Source: Shewanella sp. OMA3-2 (lineage in GTDB: Bacteria; Pseudomonadota; Gammaproteobacteria; Enterobacterales; Shewanellaceae). From it: a stretch of 64,000 bases of DNA. Below, piece after piece: positions 8,755 to 18,696 of the stretch (the first letter of the stretch is position 1; every line of letters starts with the position of its first letter). A program made the position numbers and the translations under genes. The notes below the pieces were generated by a model that worked only from the letters and a program-made list of their open reading frames with translations, was not told the DNA's origin and did not search any database. The stretch spans positions 2,988,001 through 3,052,000 of the forward strand of contig NZ_CP090974.1 of assembly GCF_021513195.1 (NCBI RefSeq). Direction: 5' to 3'.

Positions 8755-9123
8755 GTGAAAAATCAGAACATTCGAGCGCAATTATCACAAATTGAAATCA
8801 CGCTTAGATCAAAAATTGGTCTTGAGCTTATTCAGCAACATTTCGAAGATTTGCAGCTTAGTATTATTCAGCAAATGGATTTATCTAACCTTATCGATTA
8901 TCTCAGCGAATTAAAGCTGGCCGACTGCTGTTTATTTGAACGCTTAATGCGTTTGGATGCGGCATTATGTCAACTTGATTTAGGCTTATATGGTCTATGT
9001 TCTGATTGTGAGTCAGAAATAGAAGCATCACGCTTACAAAGCGACCTCACTGAACAACGTTGTAGTGTCTGTGCTTCACGTTATAACCAGGAACACCGAC
9101 ATGAATTGCGTTTAACTCATTAA
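8755..9123 (+). CDS. TraR/DksA-type zinc-finger protein
   Basis: 122-aa protein with a C-terminal four-Cys zinc finger (CSDC...CSVC, residues about 82-106), the fold of DksA/TraR proteins that bind in the RNA polymerase secondary channel. The N-terminal two thirds are helical (QLSQIEITLRSKIGLELIQQ...). The pattern GLYGLCSDCESEIEASRLQ is close to the consensus of the family. The GTG at 8755 has AAGG 7-8 nt upstream; a TTG at 8728 is also in frame. It is a lone gene. Whether it acts on transcription is not shown by the sequence. Confidence 0.75.
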   Translation: MKNQNIRAQLSQIEITLRSKIGLELIQQHFEDLQLSIIQQMDLSNLIDYLSELKLADCCLFERLMRLDAALCQLDLGLYGLCSDCESEIEASRLQSDLTEQRCSVCASRYNQEHRHELRLTH

Positions 9124-9223
9124 TACTGAGATTATTCCCTCTGATTTTATCGTTTCAACCCAATTGCGCCTGGACTCGCCACAGCGTAGAACTAAGCGCT
9201 GTTTTTAATTAAATGGCTGTAAT

Positions 9224-9787
9224 TTACCCAGCTTTGGGAACCGAACTCAGCATTATTCTGGCTAAACTATCAAAACGCGCTTCTCTTTGTGTCATGTCAT
9301 TATTCGGTTCGGTAAACCCTTGCGCTAATACTCGCCAAAAAGGTTGCTCGACAAGCGGATTAAACAAGGCAATTAGTACAGAACCTTTTTCATGCTCGCT
9401 ATCCACACCTTGAGTCGCAAGCCCGGGCACTAATCCGGCTTTAGCTAAAATTTCTGCATCGCTCATCTCGGATGCTAATGCCATACCAAAACCAATCGTC
9501 ATTTGTGGAGAGTCATTGTAATTAACCACTTGATAGCCTTTTTCAGCCATGACTTTATCAACTGCCCCACGTAAATGAATTTTTAAGTTTTGCTCATCTA
9601 TTTTATTGGCCGTATGGACAGAAAACATGCTTGCATGCCAGGCATACGTGCTGGCTACAGAAGATAAATCACCGCTAGTAACCATAGTAATGCGGCTTAC
9701 TGGAGTCGACTCAATATTGGAAGAGGAACACGCTGTTAGCATAACAAGACATGTAGAAAAAATAACTTGGTTAACGTTTTTAAACAT
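9224..9787 (-). CDS. DUF4136-type lipoprotein
   Basis: 187-aa protein with a lipoprotein signal peptide, MFKNVNQVIFSTCLVMLTAC, the lipobox ending at Cys20 followed by SSS. The body resembles DUF4136 lipoproteins: STYAWH near the mature N-terminus, AVDKVMAEKGYQVV in the middle and FWRVLAQGFTEPN near the end. In this family a repeated alpha/beta unit is expected, and the function is unknown. Outer- or inner-membrane location is inferred from the lipobox only. The domain assignment is from motif resemblance and is moderate. Confidence 0.65.
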   Translation of the reverse strand: MFKNVNQVIFSTCLVMLTACSSSNIESTPVSRITMVTSGDLSSVASTYAWHASMFSVHTANKIDEQNLKIHLRGAVDKVMAEKGYQVVNYNDSPQMTIGFGMALASEMSDAEILAKAGLVPGLATQGVDSEHEKGSVLIALFNPLVEQPFWRVLAQGFTEPNNDMTQREARFDSLARIMLSSVPKAG

Positions 9788-10026
9788 AAATAATAGCCTT
9801 ATTTTATTTTCGCCAGCCGAACTCAGAAGGCATGTTGTGGTGTTTTACAAACTATCTTTAAAAAATATTTAAAAAAATTAGTCCCTAAAACTACCCCTAT
9901 AAACCTAAGATAACAATAATTTATTAACCAGTATTTACCCGCATTAAATTTTTATTAGATTGTCATTGCGTTACTGGTTAGAATGCGAGCCATTAATGAT
10001 ATTGATTCGGATAAATTGTACTCAAA

Positions 10027-10626
10027 ATGGAACTGGTCTTCGCCATTGCATTATTTGCATTCTCTTCAGGTATCACCCCTGGCCCTAACAACATCATGTT
10101 AATGACCTCTGGGGTTAACTTTGGTATTAAACAAAGTGTACCTCACCTGCTGGGGATTAGCCTTGGATTTCCGTTGATGATCCTTGCTGTTGGTTTAGGC
10201 ATGGCAGCGGTATTTCAAACCTACCCTATTCTACATACCATCATCAAAGTGCTCGGAATAAGCTATTTGTTATACCTGTCATGGCTTATTGCCAATAGCA
10301 GCAGCAAGATGGAAGGTAAAAAAATCAGCAAGCCTTTTAGCTTCCTGCAAGCAGCGGCTTTTCAATGGGTCAATCCAAAGGGCTGGATTATGGCTGTTGG
10401 CGCAATAGCCACATTCACCACAGTACAACAGGATCTTACGCCTCAAGTTATCACTATTGCCAGTGTATTTTTATGCGTCGCATTTCCCTGCGCCATCGTT
10501 TGGCTTGGGTTTGGTGTTGCCTTAAAACGCATTCTTAAAAATGAACGCCAACAACGAATATTTAATATTACTATGGCGTTATTACTTGTGGCATCCATCA
10601 TTCCGATGGTTATTCCTAATCACTAA
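10027..10626 (+). CDS. LysE/RhtB family amino-acid exporter
   Basis: 199-aa inner-membrane protein with about six hydrophobic helices and the family signature SSGITPGPNNIMLMTSGVNFG near the N-terminus. NPKGWIMAVGAIATF in the middle is the second conserved motif. RhtB/LysE proteins export amino acids such as threonine, homoserine or arginine; the substrate here cannot be told. The DUF1415 gene follows after 16 nt on the same strand, so the two are probably one transcript ended by the terminator at 11220-11255. Confidence 0.88.
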   Translation: MELVFAIALFAFSSGITPGPNNIMLMTSGVNFGIKQSVPHLLGISLGFPLMILAVGLGMAAVFQTYPILHTIIKVLGISYLLYLSWLIANSSSKMEGKKISKPFSFLQAAAFQWVNPKGWIMAVGAIATFTTVQQDLTPQVITIASVFLCVAFPCAIVWLGFGVALKRILKNERQQRIFNITMALLLVASIIPMVIPNH

Positions 10627-10642
10627 AAACATAGGTTAACTT

Positions 10643-11188
10643 ATGTCAGATTTACACCCATGTATTGCTGAATCAGAAAATTGGGTTAAGCGGGTAATTG
10701 TAAAATATAACCTTTGCCCCTTTGCACGACGTGAAGTTGAACGCGGCACGATTAGATATTATGCGTGTGAAGAGGTTAAAGTTAAAAAGGTGCTTGAAGC
10801 CTTTGTAATGGAATGTGTATTACTTGAGCAGCACCCAGGCATTGAAACTAGCCTATTTATTTTACCCCGTGGATTTGAAGGCTTTTATCCTTACCTTGAC
10901 CTCGTCGATTTAGCTAACGACATTTTAGTTGAACAAGGATTTGAAGGTGTGTTTCAAATCGCCAGCTTTCACCCTGACTATTGTTTTGATGGTGAACATC
11001 AAGACAGCCCTGCCAATTATACCAATCGCGCCCCTTACCCGACACTGCATATCATTAGAGAAGCCAGTATGGAAAAGGCATTAGCGGATTATGATGATCC
11101 AGAATCAATACCTGAACGCAATATCGAGTTTGCTCACCGTAAGGGGAGTGAGTTTTTTATTAAGTTACTTAAAGAGTGTCAGCAGTAA
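10643..11188 (+). CDS. DUF1415 family protein
   Basis: 181-aa soluble protein recognised by its conserved pieces: WVKRVIVKYNLCPFARREVE near the N-terminus, FILPRGFEGFYPYLDL in the middle, and FQIASFHPDYCFDG followed by DSPANYTNRAPYPTLHIIRE. The family is widespread in proteobacteria and uncharacterised. The conserved Cys in NLCPFA and the His/Asp-rich centre hint at metal binding or catalysis. It is the second gene of a likely two-gene unit with the LysE exporter. Confidence 0.85.
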   Translation: MSDLHPCIAESENWVKRVIVKYNLCPFARREVERGTIRYYACEEVKVKKVLEAFVMECVLLEQHPGIETSLFILPRGFEGFYPYLDLVDLANDILVEQGFEGVFQIASFHPDYCFDGEHQDSPANYTNRAPYPTLHIIREASMEKALADYDDPESIPERNIEFAHRKGSEFFIKLLKECQQ

Positions 11189-11219
11189 GCCTGTTGCGAC
11201 GGCTACTTGCTATAACAAC

Positions 11220-11255
11220 AAGCCTTAAGGGATCATCCCTTTAAGGCTTTTTTAT
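11220..11255 (+). terminator. rho-independent terminator after the DUF1415 gene
   Basis: Stem AAGCCTTAAGGGAT / ATCCCTTTAAGGCTT with a 1-2 nt mismatch and a tight loop, followed by a T run. The remaining 250 bp up to the S9 peptidase (11256-11503) are AT-rich, presumably hold that gene's promoter, and show no other feature. Confidence 0.88.
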
Positions 11256-11503
11256 TAATCAATATGCCTGATGCACTGACTTAAAAGACTGTACAGCATT
11301 AATCCATGCGAATAGAAAAGTATATAGGCAAGATAAATAAACAACCTTAACCACACTCAACAAGCAGTAAATAGTGATAATTTCATCACAAGAAAACTGC
11401 ATCACGGTTGTTTGATTTATATCGTTATTCGGTTAGCTTAATTAACTATTATCGATTAATGACCAGATATAAATAAAATAATCACAGTTAAAGGGGTAAG
11501 GGC

Positions 11504-13630
11504 ATGAATAAGGCACTCATATCATTGTGCATCTTAAGTAGCATAACCGCCACAGCGGCCTTTGCCGAACATAAAACAGTACCACAAACTCCCGTAAAGG
11601 TTGCATTAATGGCAGAGCAAACAGAAAACTTTCAATGGCTTGAAGAGGTCGAAGGTAAAAAACCTTTGGCTTGGGTAACTGAAAAAAATGCCCACAGCGC
11701 AGCAGCCATAAAATCTTATGAAGGTTTTGAAACCTTAGTCGATAACTCGCTGGCTATTTTAAACAGTAAAGACAGGATCCCCTATGCCGAGCGCAAGGGT
11801 GAGTACCTGTATAACTTTTGGAAAGACGAAAACCATACTCGTGGTATATACCGCCGCACTAGCTTAACTGAATACGTAAAAGATGTTCCTAAATGGGAAA
11901 CCGTTTTAGACATAGATGCCATTGCCAAAGCCGATGACGTCAGTTGGGTGTTTAAAGGCATTAACTGTCGCACGCCAGACAATACACTTTGTTTCGTTTC
12001 ACTTTCACGAGGCGGTGCTGATGCGACTGAAGTGCGTGAATTTAACCTAAAAACTAAAAGCTTTGTTAATCAAGGCTTCTTTTTACCCGAAGCAAAGTCA
12101 GACCTCACCTGGTTAAGTCAGGATCAGGTTTTTGTTGCGACAGATTTTGGCGGCAAAGAAGGCATGACAGATTCAGGCTACCCCAGCGTAGTCAAACTTT
12201 GGCAGCGCGGCGATACGCTAGACAAAGCCAGCTTTATTTATCAAGCAGATAAAAGCTCTGTCGCAGCAGGCGCTCAGGTACTCGATGATGGTGATTCACA
12301 AGTCGTGCTAATAGGTGATTACCATACTTTCTACACCGCCAGCTACTTTGTTTATATTCAAGGCAAACTCACCGAGCTAAATATACCCAAAGATGCTGAA
12401 ATTAAAGGGTATTTCAAGGGTAATCTTTATCTTGAGCTTAAAAGTGAGCTAACAAGCCAAAAACTCGCTCAAGGTGCTGTAGTTTATGCGCCTGTCGCCT
12501 CCCTTATTAGCGCCAAGCCAGAATATGAGTTACTCAGCGCCCCAAGTGCACATTCAGCTATCGCGCAAGTCGCCTTTAGCAAAAGCGCAGTATATGTGAA
12601 CTATCTAGAAGATGTGAAAAGTAAACTGGTACGTTTTGAGCCTAAGTCGGATAACACCTGGGTACAAACTCCGGTAGCATTTGATGAAAACGGCAGCCTG
12701 ACTATTTTTGACATAGAGCAAGACAGCGATGACTTCTATGTCGATTACAACAGCTTTCTCGAGCCTTCTAGCTTGTATGAAGTACAAGGTAAAACATTAG
12801 CGATTAACAAGCTAAAGTCACTGCCACAACAGTTTAATGCTGAAAATTTTGTCACAGAACAATATTTTGCCACCTCAAAAGATGGCACTCAAGTACCCTA
12901 CTTTGTGGTAATGGACAAAAACCTGAAGTTCAATGGTAAAAACCCAACGTTACTTTATGGCTACGGCGGATTTGAAATATCCCTTCGCCCTAAATATTCG
13001 GCAACTATAGGCAAAAACTGGCTAGAACAAGGCGGCGTGTACGTATTGTCGAACATACGCGGTGGCGGCGAATACGGCCCAGCTTGGCATCAAGCAGCGT
13101 TAAAGCAAAATCGTCATAAGGCCTATGAAGATTTTGAAGCAATTGCAGAAGACTTAATAAGCCGAAAAATCACCTCAAGTCAGCACCTAGGTATTCAAGG
13201 TGGCAGTAACGGTGGCCTATTAATGGGCGCAGCGCTGACCCGTCGTCCAGAGTTGTACAATGCTGTGGTGTGCCAAGTGCCATTATTAGATATGAAACGC
13301 TTCAGCCAATTACTAGCGGGTGCTAGCTGGATGGGCGAATACGGTAATCCAGATATCGCAGCAGAATGGGCTTATATTAAAACGTATTCGCCATACCATA
13401 ATTTAGATAAAAGCAAAAAATACCCTAAAGCCTTTTTCACCACCTCAACCCGTGATGACCGAGTCCACCCAGGCCACGCCCGTAAAATGGTCGCTAAAAT
13501 GGAATCGATGGGAATTGATGTACTGTATTATGAAAATATGGAAGGCGGCCACGCCGGTGCCGCAAATAATAAACAAGCTGCTGAACTTTCAAGCTTAGTG
13601 TATGCCTATTTACTACAGCAGCTGAAATAA
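11504..13630 (+). CDS. secreted prolyl oligopeptidase (S9A family)
   Basis: 708-aa serine peptidase that cleaves short peptides after proline. A signal peptide (MNKALISLCILSSITATAAFA) predicts export. The N-terminal half is the beta-propeller; the C-terminal alpha/beta-hydrolase part has the YGGFEISLRPKYS motif. The nucleophile is in GGSNGG near residue 565, the Asp in TRDDRVHPGHARKM near 650 and the His in EGGHAGAAN near 687. Length and motif spacing fit the S9A subfamily (prolyl endopeptidase) better than DPP4 or oligopeptidase B. It is a single gene flanked by terminators. Confidence 0.93.
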   Translation: MNKALISLCILSSITATAAFAEHKTVPQTPVKVALMAEQTENFQWLEEVEGKKPLAWVTEKNAHSAAAIKSYEGFETLVDNSLAILNSKDRIPYAERKGEYLYNFWKDENHTRGIYRRTSLTEYVKDVPKWETVLDIDAIAKADDVSWVFKGINCRTPDNTLCFVSLSRGGADATEVREFNLKTKSFVNQGFFLPEAKSDLTWLSQDQVFVATDFGGKEGMTDSGYPSVVKLWQRGDTLDKASFIYQADKSSVAAGAQVLDDGDSQVVLIGDYHTFYTASYFVYIQGKLTELNIPKDAEIKGYFKGNLYLELKSELTSQKLAQGAVVYAPVASLISAKPEYELLSAPSAHSAIAQVAFSKSAVYVNYLEDVKSKLVRFEPKSDNTWVQTPVAFDENGSLTIFDIEQDSDDFYVDYNSFLEPSSLYEVQGKTLAINKLKSLPQQFNAENFVTEQYFATSKDGTQVPYFVVMDKNLKFNGKNPTLLYGYGGFEISLRPKYSATIGKNWLEQGGVYVLSNIRGGGEYGPAWHQAALKQNRHKAYEDFEAIAEDLISRKITSSQHLGIQGGSNGGLLMGAALTRRPELYNAVVCQVPLLDMKRFSQLLAGASWMGEYGNPDIAAEWAYIKTYSPYHNLDKSKKYPKAFFTTSTRDDRVHPGHARKMVAKMESMGIDVLYYENMEGGHAGAANNKQAAELSSLVYAYLLQQLK

Positions 13631-13741
13631 TGGCTAAAGTCACAGCTAAGATAGTTGCTGCGCTAATCACGCTATTTTTGTCGTGATTAGCAAGCTGTAT
13701 TAACAATCTATACTCGTAATCCGTAATAACAAGCAAAATAC

Positions 13742-13767
13742 AAAACCAGTCAAATGACTGGTTTTTT
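13742..13767 (+). terminator. rho-independent terminator after the S9 peptidase
   Basis: Stem AAAACCAGTCA/TGACTGGTTTT with a 2-nt loop and a run of six T on the plus strand, about 110 nt after the stop codon. Confidence 0.85.
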
Positions 13768-14269
13768 GAGTAAGAGATTTTAGCATCACAATAGGAACAA
13801 AGAGGCTACATTCATTTAAACCGACAGAAAATCTATATTTATCATAGGTAAATAATGCTTCGCTATGCAATTAGAAATGGCCTTGCCATTAATGACAAGG
13901 TCATTTCCTATATTAAGATAAACTATCAACCTCAGCTAAGATTAATACTTTTGGCTTACAATAAAAACCAAGCACCCCCTCATTAAGATTGATAACAAAA
14001 AGCAACATTACAACAAATCAGACCTAATATACTGATAAAAAATAACTTATTAGCCAACACCAAAATCTACCGCCTATCAAAACCCCTACTTTTGTACTAA
14101 TACCACTATATATTCAAAGAATCTGCAACTCGTATTTAACGCTTAAAATGTAAACAAAATGTTACTCAATAAACCATTTTATTAACATTTGTATCAGAGC
14201 CAAACAACAAAACTGTCATATTTTGCTTTATTTTAATTAAGTCTCGACATTCATGGAGGCAATAACAAT
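13768..14269. other. intergenic region upstream of the subtilase
   Basis: About 500 bp without a credible gene. It holds one long imperfect inverted repeat (13874-13907, arms GAAATGGCCTTG and CAAGGTCATTTC, one mismatch, 10-nt loop) of unknown role. The AT-rich stretch just before 14270 should contain the protease promoter. GGAGG at about 14254 is the ribosome-binding site. Confidence 0.5.
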
Positions 14270-16168
14270 ATGGAGAATCAAATGGTACAGAAAAATAAAA
14301 TAGCCCTTGCGGTATTGGCAGCTCTGAGCACACTTCCAATTCAATCCCAGGCAGCAGAGTTACTTTCCGTCGACAATTCAAAAGCGATTAAAGGTAGTTA
14401 TATCGTGGTATTTAATACCCCTAGCGTGTTGAATCTGCAAGACGTGTCAGCTTTGACTGACTTTTCAACTCAACAAGCTAATATGCTTGCCAATAACTAC
14501 GATATTAGCGTAGTAAAAAACTTTGGTAGCGCATTAAATGGTGTTTTGATCAATGCTAACGCCAAGCAAATTGCTGAACTTCAGAATGACCCAAAAATTA
14601 AATATATAGAACAAGATCAAATGATGTCTATCTCACCCGTGATAACCGCCAGTGGTAATCAGGCGAGCCCGACTTGGGGATTAGACAGAATAGATCAACG
14701 TGACCTACCCTTAGATAGTAACTATCACTATGATTTCGATGGTTCAGGTGTCACCGCTTATGTGGTTGATACCGGTGTACTGACTAGCCATAATGAATTT
14801 GGTGGCCGCGCCACCAGCGGTTATGATTTTATTGATAATGACTTTGATGCTACCGACTGTAATGGTCACGGTACACATGTTGCGGGCACGATAGGTGGAT
14901 CCAGTTACGGGGTTGCTAAAAACGTGAACATCGTAGGTGTTCGCGTACTCAACTGTAGTGGTTCGGGCAGTAATTCAGGCGTTATTTCTGGTATCAACTG
15001 GGTTAAAAATAATGCTTCAGGCCCTTCAGTTGCTAACATGAGTCTAGGTGGCGGTGCATCACAAGCCACTGATGATGCTGTAAATGCTGCTGTAGCAGCT
15101 GGTATTAGTTTTGTTGTCGCTGCCGGTAATGACAATAGCAATGCGTGTAATTACTCTCCTGCTCGTGCGGCTAATGCTATCACTGTAGGCTCAACAACAA
15201 GCTCTGACTCCCGTTCAAGTTTTTCCAACTACGGTACTTGTCTTGATATCTATGCTCCTGGTTCGAGTATTACTTCCGCTTGGTATACTTCAAATAATTC
15301 AACCAATACCATCAGCGGAACGTCAATGGCGGCTCCCCATGTTGCCGGTGTTGCTGCCATTTATCTGAATCAATCACCTAATATGACACCTTCTCAAGTA
15401 ACAAACTTACTGACCACTCGTGCCAGTAGCGGTAAAGTATCAGATGCAAAAACGGGATCACCAAACTCACTCCTGTTCTCGTTAGATGAGAGTGGTGGTT
15501 GTGGTGCAAACTGCCCACCGCCAACAGAGATAGAGCTTTTAGATGAACAAGCAATCAGTACTTCTGGCGCTCAAGGGTCATCAACATACTATTTCATCGA
15601 TGTGCCTGCAAATGCTTCAAGCCTTGCTATTGCGTTAGCTGGCGGCTCTGGTGATGCAGATATTTATGTTAGCCAAGGCGTTAAGCCAACAATTAATAGC
15701 TATCAATGTCGCCCTTATAAAAGTGGCAATAATGAAAGTTGTAACTTTACCAGTCCAGCTGCAGGTAAATGGTATGTTATGGTACAAGGGTATTCAGCTT
15801 ACTCAAATGCTAACCTCTCAGCTGACTATAGCGTTGGAGGCGGTGGCACCAGCTGTACAGGTAGCGATTGTCTCGCAAATGGTGTACCAAGAACAGGCCT
15901 AACTGGCGCCAGCGGTTCACAGACTTTCTATAAAGTTGTGGTGCCAGCCAACAAAACATTGAATGTAGCCATGAGTGGCGGCAGCGGAGATGCTGACTTA
16001 TATGTTAAAGCGGGAAGCAAACCTAGCACCAGCAGTTATGATTGTCGTCCCTACAAAAGTGGCAACAATGAGACTTGTTCATTCACCCCTACAGTAGAAA
16101 CCACTTACCATGTAATGATGCGAGGTTACACTAGCTATTCGGGAACCAGTTTAGTAGCAAACTTTTAA
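14270..16168 (+). CDS. secreted S8 subtilisin-like serine protease with two PPC domains
   Basis: 632-aa pre-pro-protease. A signal peptide (about residues 1-29) is followed by an inhibitor-I9 propeptide (KGSYIVVFNTPSVLN to IKYIEQDQMMS). The catalytic domain of the proteinase K/aqualysin type carries the triad: Asp in VVDTGVL, His in GHGTHVAGT and Ser in GTSMAAPHVAG. Two C-terminal pre-peptidase (PPC) domains follow, each with SGDADIYV/SGDADLYV and the CRPYKSGNNE...C block. PPC domains are usually removed after secretion. GGAGG lies 10 nt before the ATG; a second ATG four codons later is also possible. The protein is extracellular and probably nutritional. Confidence 0.95.
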   Translation: MENQMVQKNKIALAVLAALSTLPIQSQAAELLSVDNSKAIKGSYIVVFNTPSVLNLQDVSALTDFSTQQANMLANNYDISVVKNFGSALNGVLINANAKQIAELQNDPKIKYIEQDQMMSISPVITASGNQASPTWGLDRIDQRDLPLDSNYHYDFDGSGVTAYVVDTGVLTSHNEFGGRATSGYDFIDNDFDATDCNGHGTHVAGTIGGSSYGVAKNVNIVGVRVLNCSGSGSNSGVISGINWVKNNASGPSVANMSLGGGASQATDDAVNAAVAAGISFVVAAGNDNSNACNYSPARAANAITVGSTTSSDSRSSFSNYGTCLDIYAPGSSITSAWYTSNNSTNTISGTSMAAPHVAGVAAIYLNQSPNMTPSQVTNLLTTRASSGKVSDAKTGSPNSLLFSLDESGGCGANCPPPTEIELLDEQAISTSGAQGSSTYYFIDVPANASSLAIALAGGSGDADIYVSQGVKPTINSYQCRPYKSGNNESCNFTSPAAGKWYVMVQGYSAYSNANLSADYSVGGGGTSCTGSDCLANGVPRTGLTGASGSQTFYKVVVPANKTLNVAMSGGSGDADLYVKAGSKPSTSSYDCRPYKSGNNETCSFTPTVETTYHVMMRGYTSYSGTSLVANF

Positions 16169-16198
16169 TCAACCTATTAAAAGCTTTTAAGTGAGAAC

Positions 16199-16237
16199 AT
16201 ACTGCCTATTTCCAACAAAGAAATAGGCAGTATTTTT
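16199..16237. terminator. terminator between convergent protease and GGDEF-EAL genes
   Basis: Perfect 14-bp stem ATACTGCCTATTTC/GAAATAGGCAGTAT with a 7-nt loop followed by four to five T on the plus strand. It lies between two convergent genes and may serve both. Confidence 0.85.
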
Positions 16238-16276
16238 GAGTTCTCCCTGTCTTTTTCTATTAACCGATTTTTATAA

Positions 16277-18352
16277 TTAATAATCCGCTACAAAATCGAG
16301 AAATGCTTTAGCGGGTATAGGTTTACTAAAATAATACCCTTGTGCTAAGTCACACCCTAACTCATCTAATAAAGTTAATTGTTCGACAGTTTCAACACCT
16401 TCAGCAACAACCATTAACCCTAGACTATGGGCCATAGATATAATGGCATTCACTAACTCACAGTCGGCCTTATTTAACGTTATACCATTTATAAAGCTGC
16501 GATCAATTTTTAGTACATCAAAATCATATTGTCTTAAATAGCTTAATGACGAATAGCCTGTACCAAAATCATCCATTGATAATTTTATTCCCAATGCATC
16601 AATTTGAATCAAGGTTTCATGTACTAAAGGCTGACGGCTCATTAATACACCTTCAGTAATTTCAAGCTCTAAACTCTCAGCATTAATATTATTATCAATA
16701 AGCGCTTTGGTAATTATCTCCAATAATTCAATATCGCTAAACTGTCGCGGAGATAAATTAACCGCCATGGTGTACTTTTGTTTTTTAATGCTTTGCCATT
16801 GATTTAAAAAATACAAAGCTTGCTGAATAACAAAACGCCCTATTGGAACAATTAAACCAGTATGTTCAGCAATAGGGATAAATTCATCGGGAGTAATATT
16901 ACCAAGTGTTGAGTTATGCCAACGTAACAAGGCTTCTCCGCCCGTAATCTGCCTTTTTTTAACGTCAAATTGAGGTTGATAATACAGTTCGAACTCTTTG
17001 CGCTCTAATGCTCCATGCATTTGCTCTTCAATTTTAAAGCGGCGGAGCATCATGGCGTTCATTTCTTTAGAAAAAAATGAACAACTATTGCGACCTAAAT
17101 CTTTAGCTCGATACATTGCCGTATCGGCATTTCGTAATAAATCGGATGCAGATTGACCATTTTCAGGATAAATCGCAGCGCCAATACTCACAGTAAGCAT
17201 TAACTCCCTACCATCTATGATAAAAGGTTTTCTAAATGCTTTAAGTAAGTGTTCAGTAATAACTAATACATCATGGCGCTCATTGATACCCCGTAATAGG
17301 ACAATAAATTCATCGCCGCCTAAACGGCCGACGGTATCCGCTTCACGCAAAACTTGTTTTAATCGACGACCTGATTCTATTAGCACCTTGTCACCGACCT
17401 CATGACCCAATGAATCATTTATTTTTTTAAAATCATCTAAATCAAGAAAAAGTACAGCTGTTTTCTCATTGCTTCTCTCACACTCTACCAACATTTGAGA
17501 TAAACGATCTAGCGATAGAAAACGATTCGGTAATTGAGTTAAGCTATCAAAATATGCCTGTTGACGGATTATTTCAGCGGATTTGTATTGATCACTAATA
17601 TCTCGAATAATTGCCACAATTTGGTTATATGCAGATAAATAGTTTAATCTCGCCTCAAAATATACAATACCACGATGCATATTTAGCTCAAATTCAAAGG
17701 TAGTCATGCCGTGGTGATGTAAAGCTTTATCTATATGGGTTTGAAATTTACTCACAATATCTTCAGGTAAGAGATCAATCATACGTTTACCGATAAACTG
17801 GCTTGGCTTAACAAAAATATTTTTTTTATCAGTACCATGGTAATCAAGAATGGTGCCGTCCATTTCCATCAGGAAAAATAAATCAGGCAAGGCCTCAATA
17901 ATAGTCTTGAGCATATTATCTTTAAATTGAGCCTGAGATTGAGCATATTTAACATCGGCTAAATTGACATCAAGACAGTACATTTGTTTTTTATTATATT
18001 GATTAGTAAATAGTACATGGCTTGAAAAAACGTTAACATCAGTGCCATTTTGATGACGTAAGGTGATTTCTGATGCTGGTATTTCTATCCCTTGTGTTAT
18101 CCAGTTACTATGTGCTGCAATCACCAGTTCACGCATATGTTCTGGAATGATTAAATCTTCTAGTTTTTGGCCTAATGCTTGCTCTTTAGTATAGCCATAT
18201 AGTAACTCGCTACCGACATTCCAGTAGATAACCTGGCGCTGTTCGTCGTATCCTTGCACCGAAACAACATTTACCGCATCAAATAATTGATGAAGGGAAT
18301 CATTGAGAACAAATTGATGAGGTGAAACATTATTACCTTTGATTGATTTCAT
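16277..18352 (-). CDS. PAS-PAS-GGDEF-EAL cyclic-di-GMP protein
   Basis: 691-aa cytoplasmic signalling protein. Two PAS-like sensor segments occupy about residues 20-250 (FDAVNVVSVQGYDEQRQ; IEALPDLFFLMEMDG). The GGDEF domain (LGGDEFIVLL, about residue 340) keeps an intact active-site motif, and the EAL domain (GGEALLRWH, about 465) keeps EALLRW with the downstream DDFGTGYSS and AEGVET motifs. Both synthesis and breakdown of c-di-GMP are therefore possible; which one dominates cannot be read from sequence. No transmembrane segment is seen. An in-frame ATG at 18406 would add 18 non-family residues and lies over a possible promoter -10 (TATACAAT), so the shorter start is chosen. Neither start has a strong ribosome-binding site. 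Confidence 0.85.
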   Translation of the reverse strand: MKSIKGNNVSPHQFVLNDSLHQLFDAVNVVSVQGYDEQRQVIYWNVGSELLYGYTKEQALGQKLEDLIIPEHMRELVIAAHSNWITQGIEIPASEITLRHQNGTDVNVFSSHVLFTNQYNKKQMYCLDVNLADVKYAQSQAQFKDNMLKTIIEALPDLFFLMEMDGTILDYHGTDKKNIFVKPSQFIGKRMIDLLPEDIVSKFQTHIDKALHHHGMTTFEFELNMHRGIVYFEARLNYLSAYNQIVAIIRDISDQYKSAEIIRQQAYFDSLTQLPNRFLSLDRLSQMLVECERSNEKTAVLFLDLDDFKKINDSLGHEVGDKVLIESGRRLKQVLREADTVGRLGGDEFIVLLRGINERHDVLVITEHLLKAFRKPFIIDGRELMLTVSIGAAIYPENGQSASDLLRNADTAMYRAKDLGRNSCSFFSKEMNAMMLRRFKIEEQMHGALERKEFELYYQPQFDVKKRQITGGEALLRWHNSTLGNITPDEFIPIAEHTGLIVPIGRFVIQQALYFLNQWQSIKKQKYTMAVNLSPRQFSDIELLEIITKALIDNNINAESLELEITEGVLMSRQPLVHETLIQIDALGIKLSMDDFGTGYSSLSYLRQYDFDVLKIDRSFINGITLNKADCELVNAIISMAHSLGLMVVAEGVETVEQLTLLDELGCDLAQGYYFSKPIPAKAFLDFVADY

Positions 18353-18696
18353 ATCAAAACAAGCCCAAAAAAGTCCTTTATTGTATAATAGACTCCAAGA
18401 ACCCATTTATCATCTTTAGAGCGCAATAAAGTCTAGGACCTGTTGTTCTTTACAGGTTTAGTTTGCTTGAGTTAAAAACGCTTTAGCCGAGGTGAATGGA
18501 GTGATGCCCTACAATTTAAGCAAAATTAATTCAACAAAGAGTAAAACATTTCCCCCCTTCGGACAGCGCTTGTAGGTCATTTTTACTGCGTTATCGACTA
18601 TAACTAAATTACCAAGCCCTGACTTGTGTAAATGACCTGCAATTCGATGCAAAAACCTTTAAAATTGAAAAGGGCTTAATGCTTTAGAGATAGTGA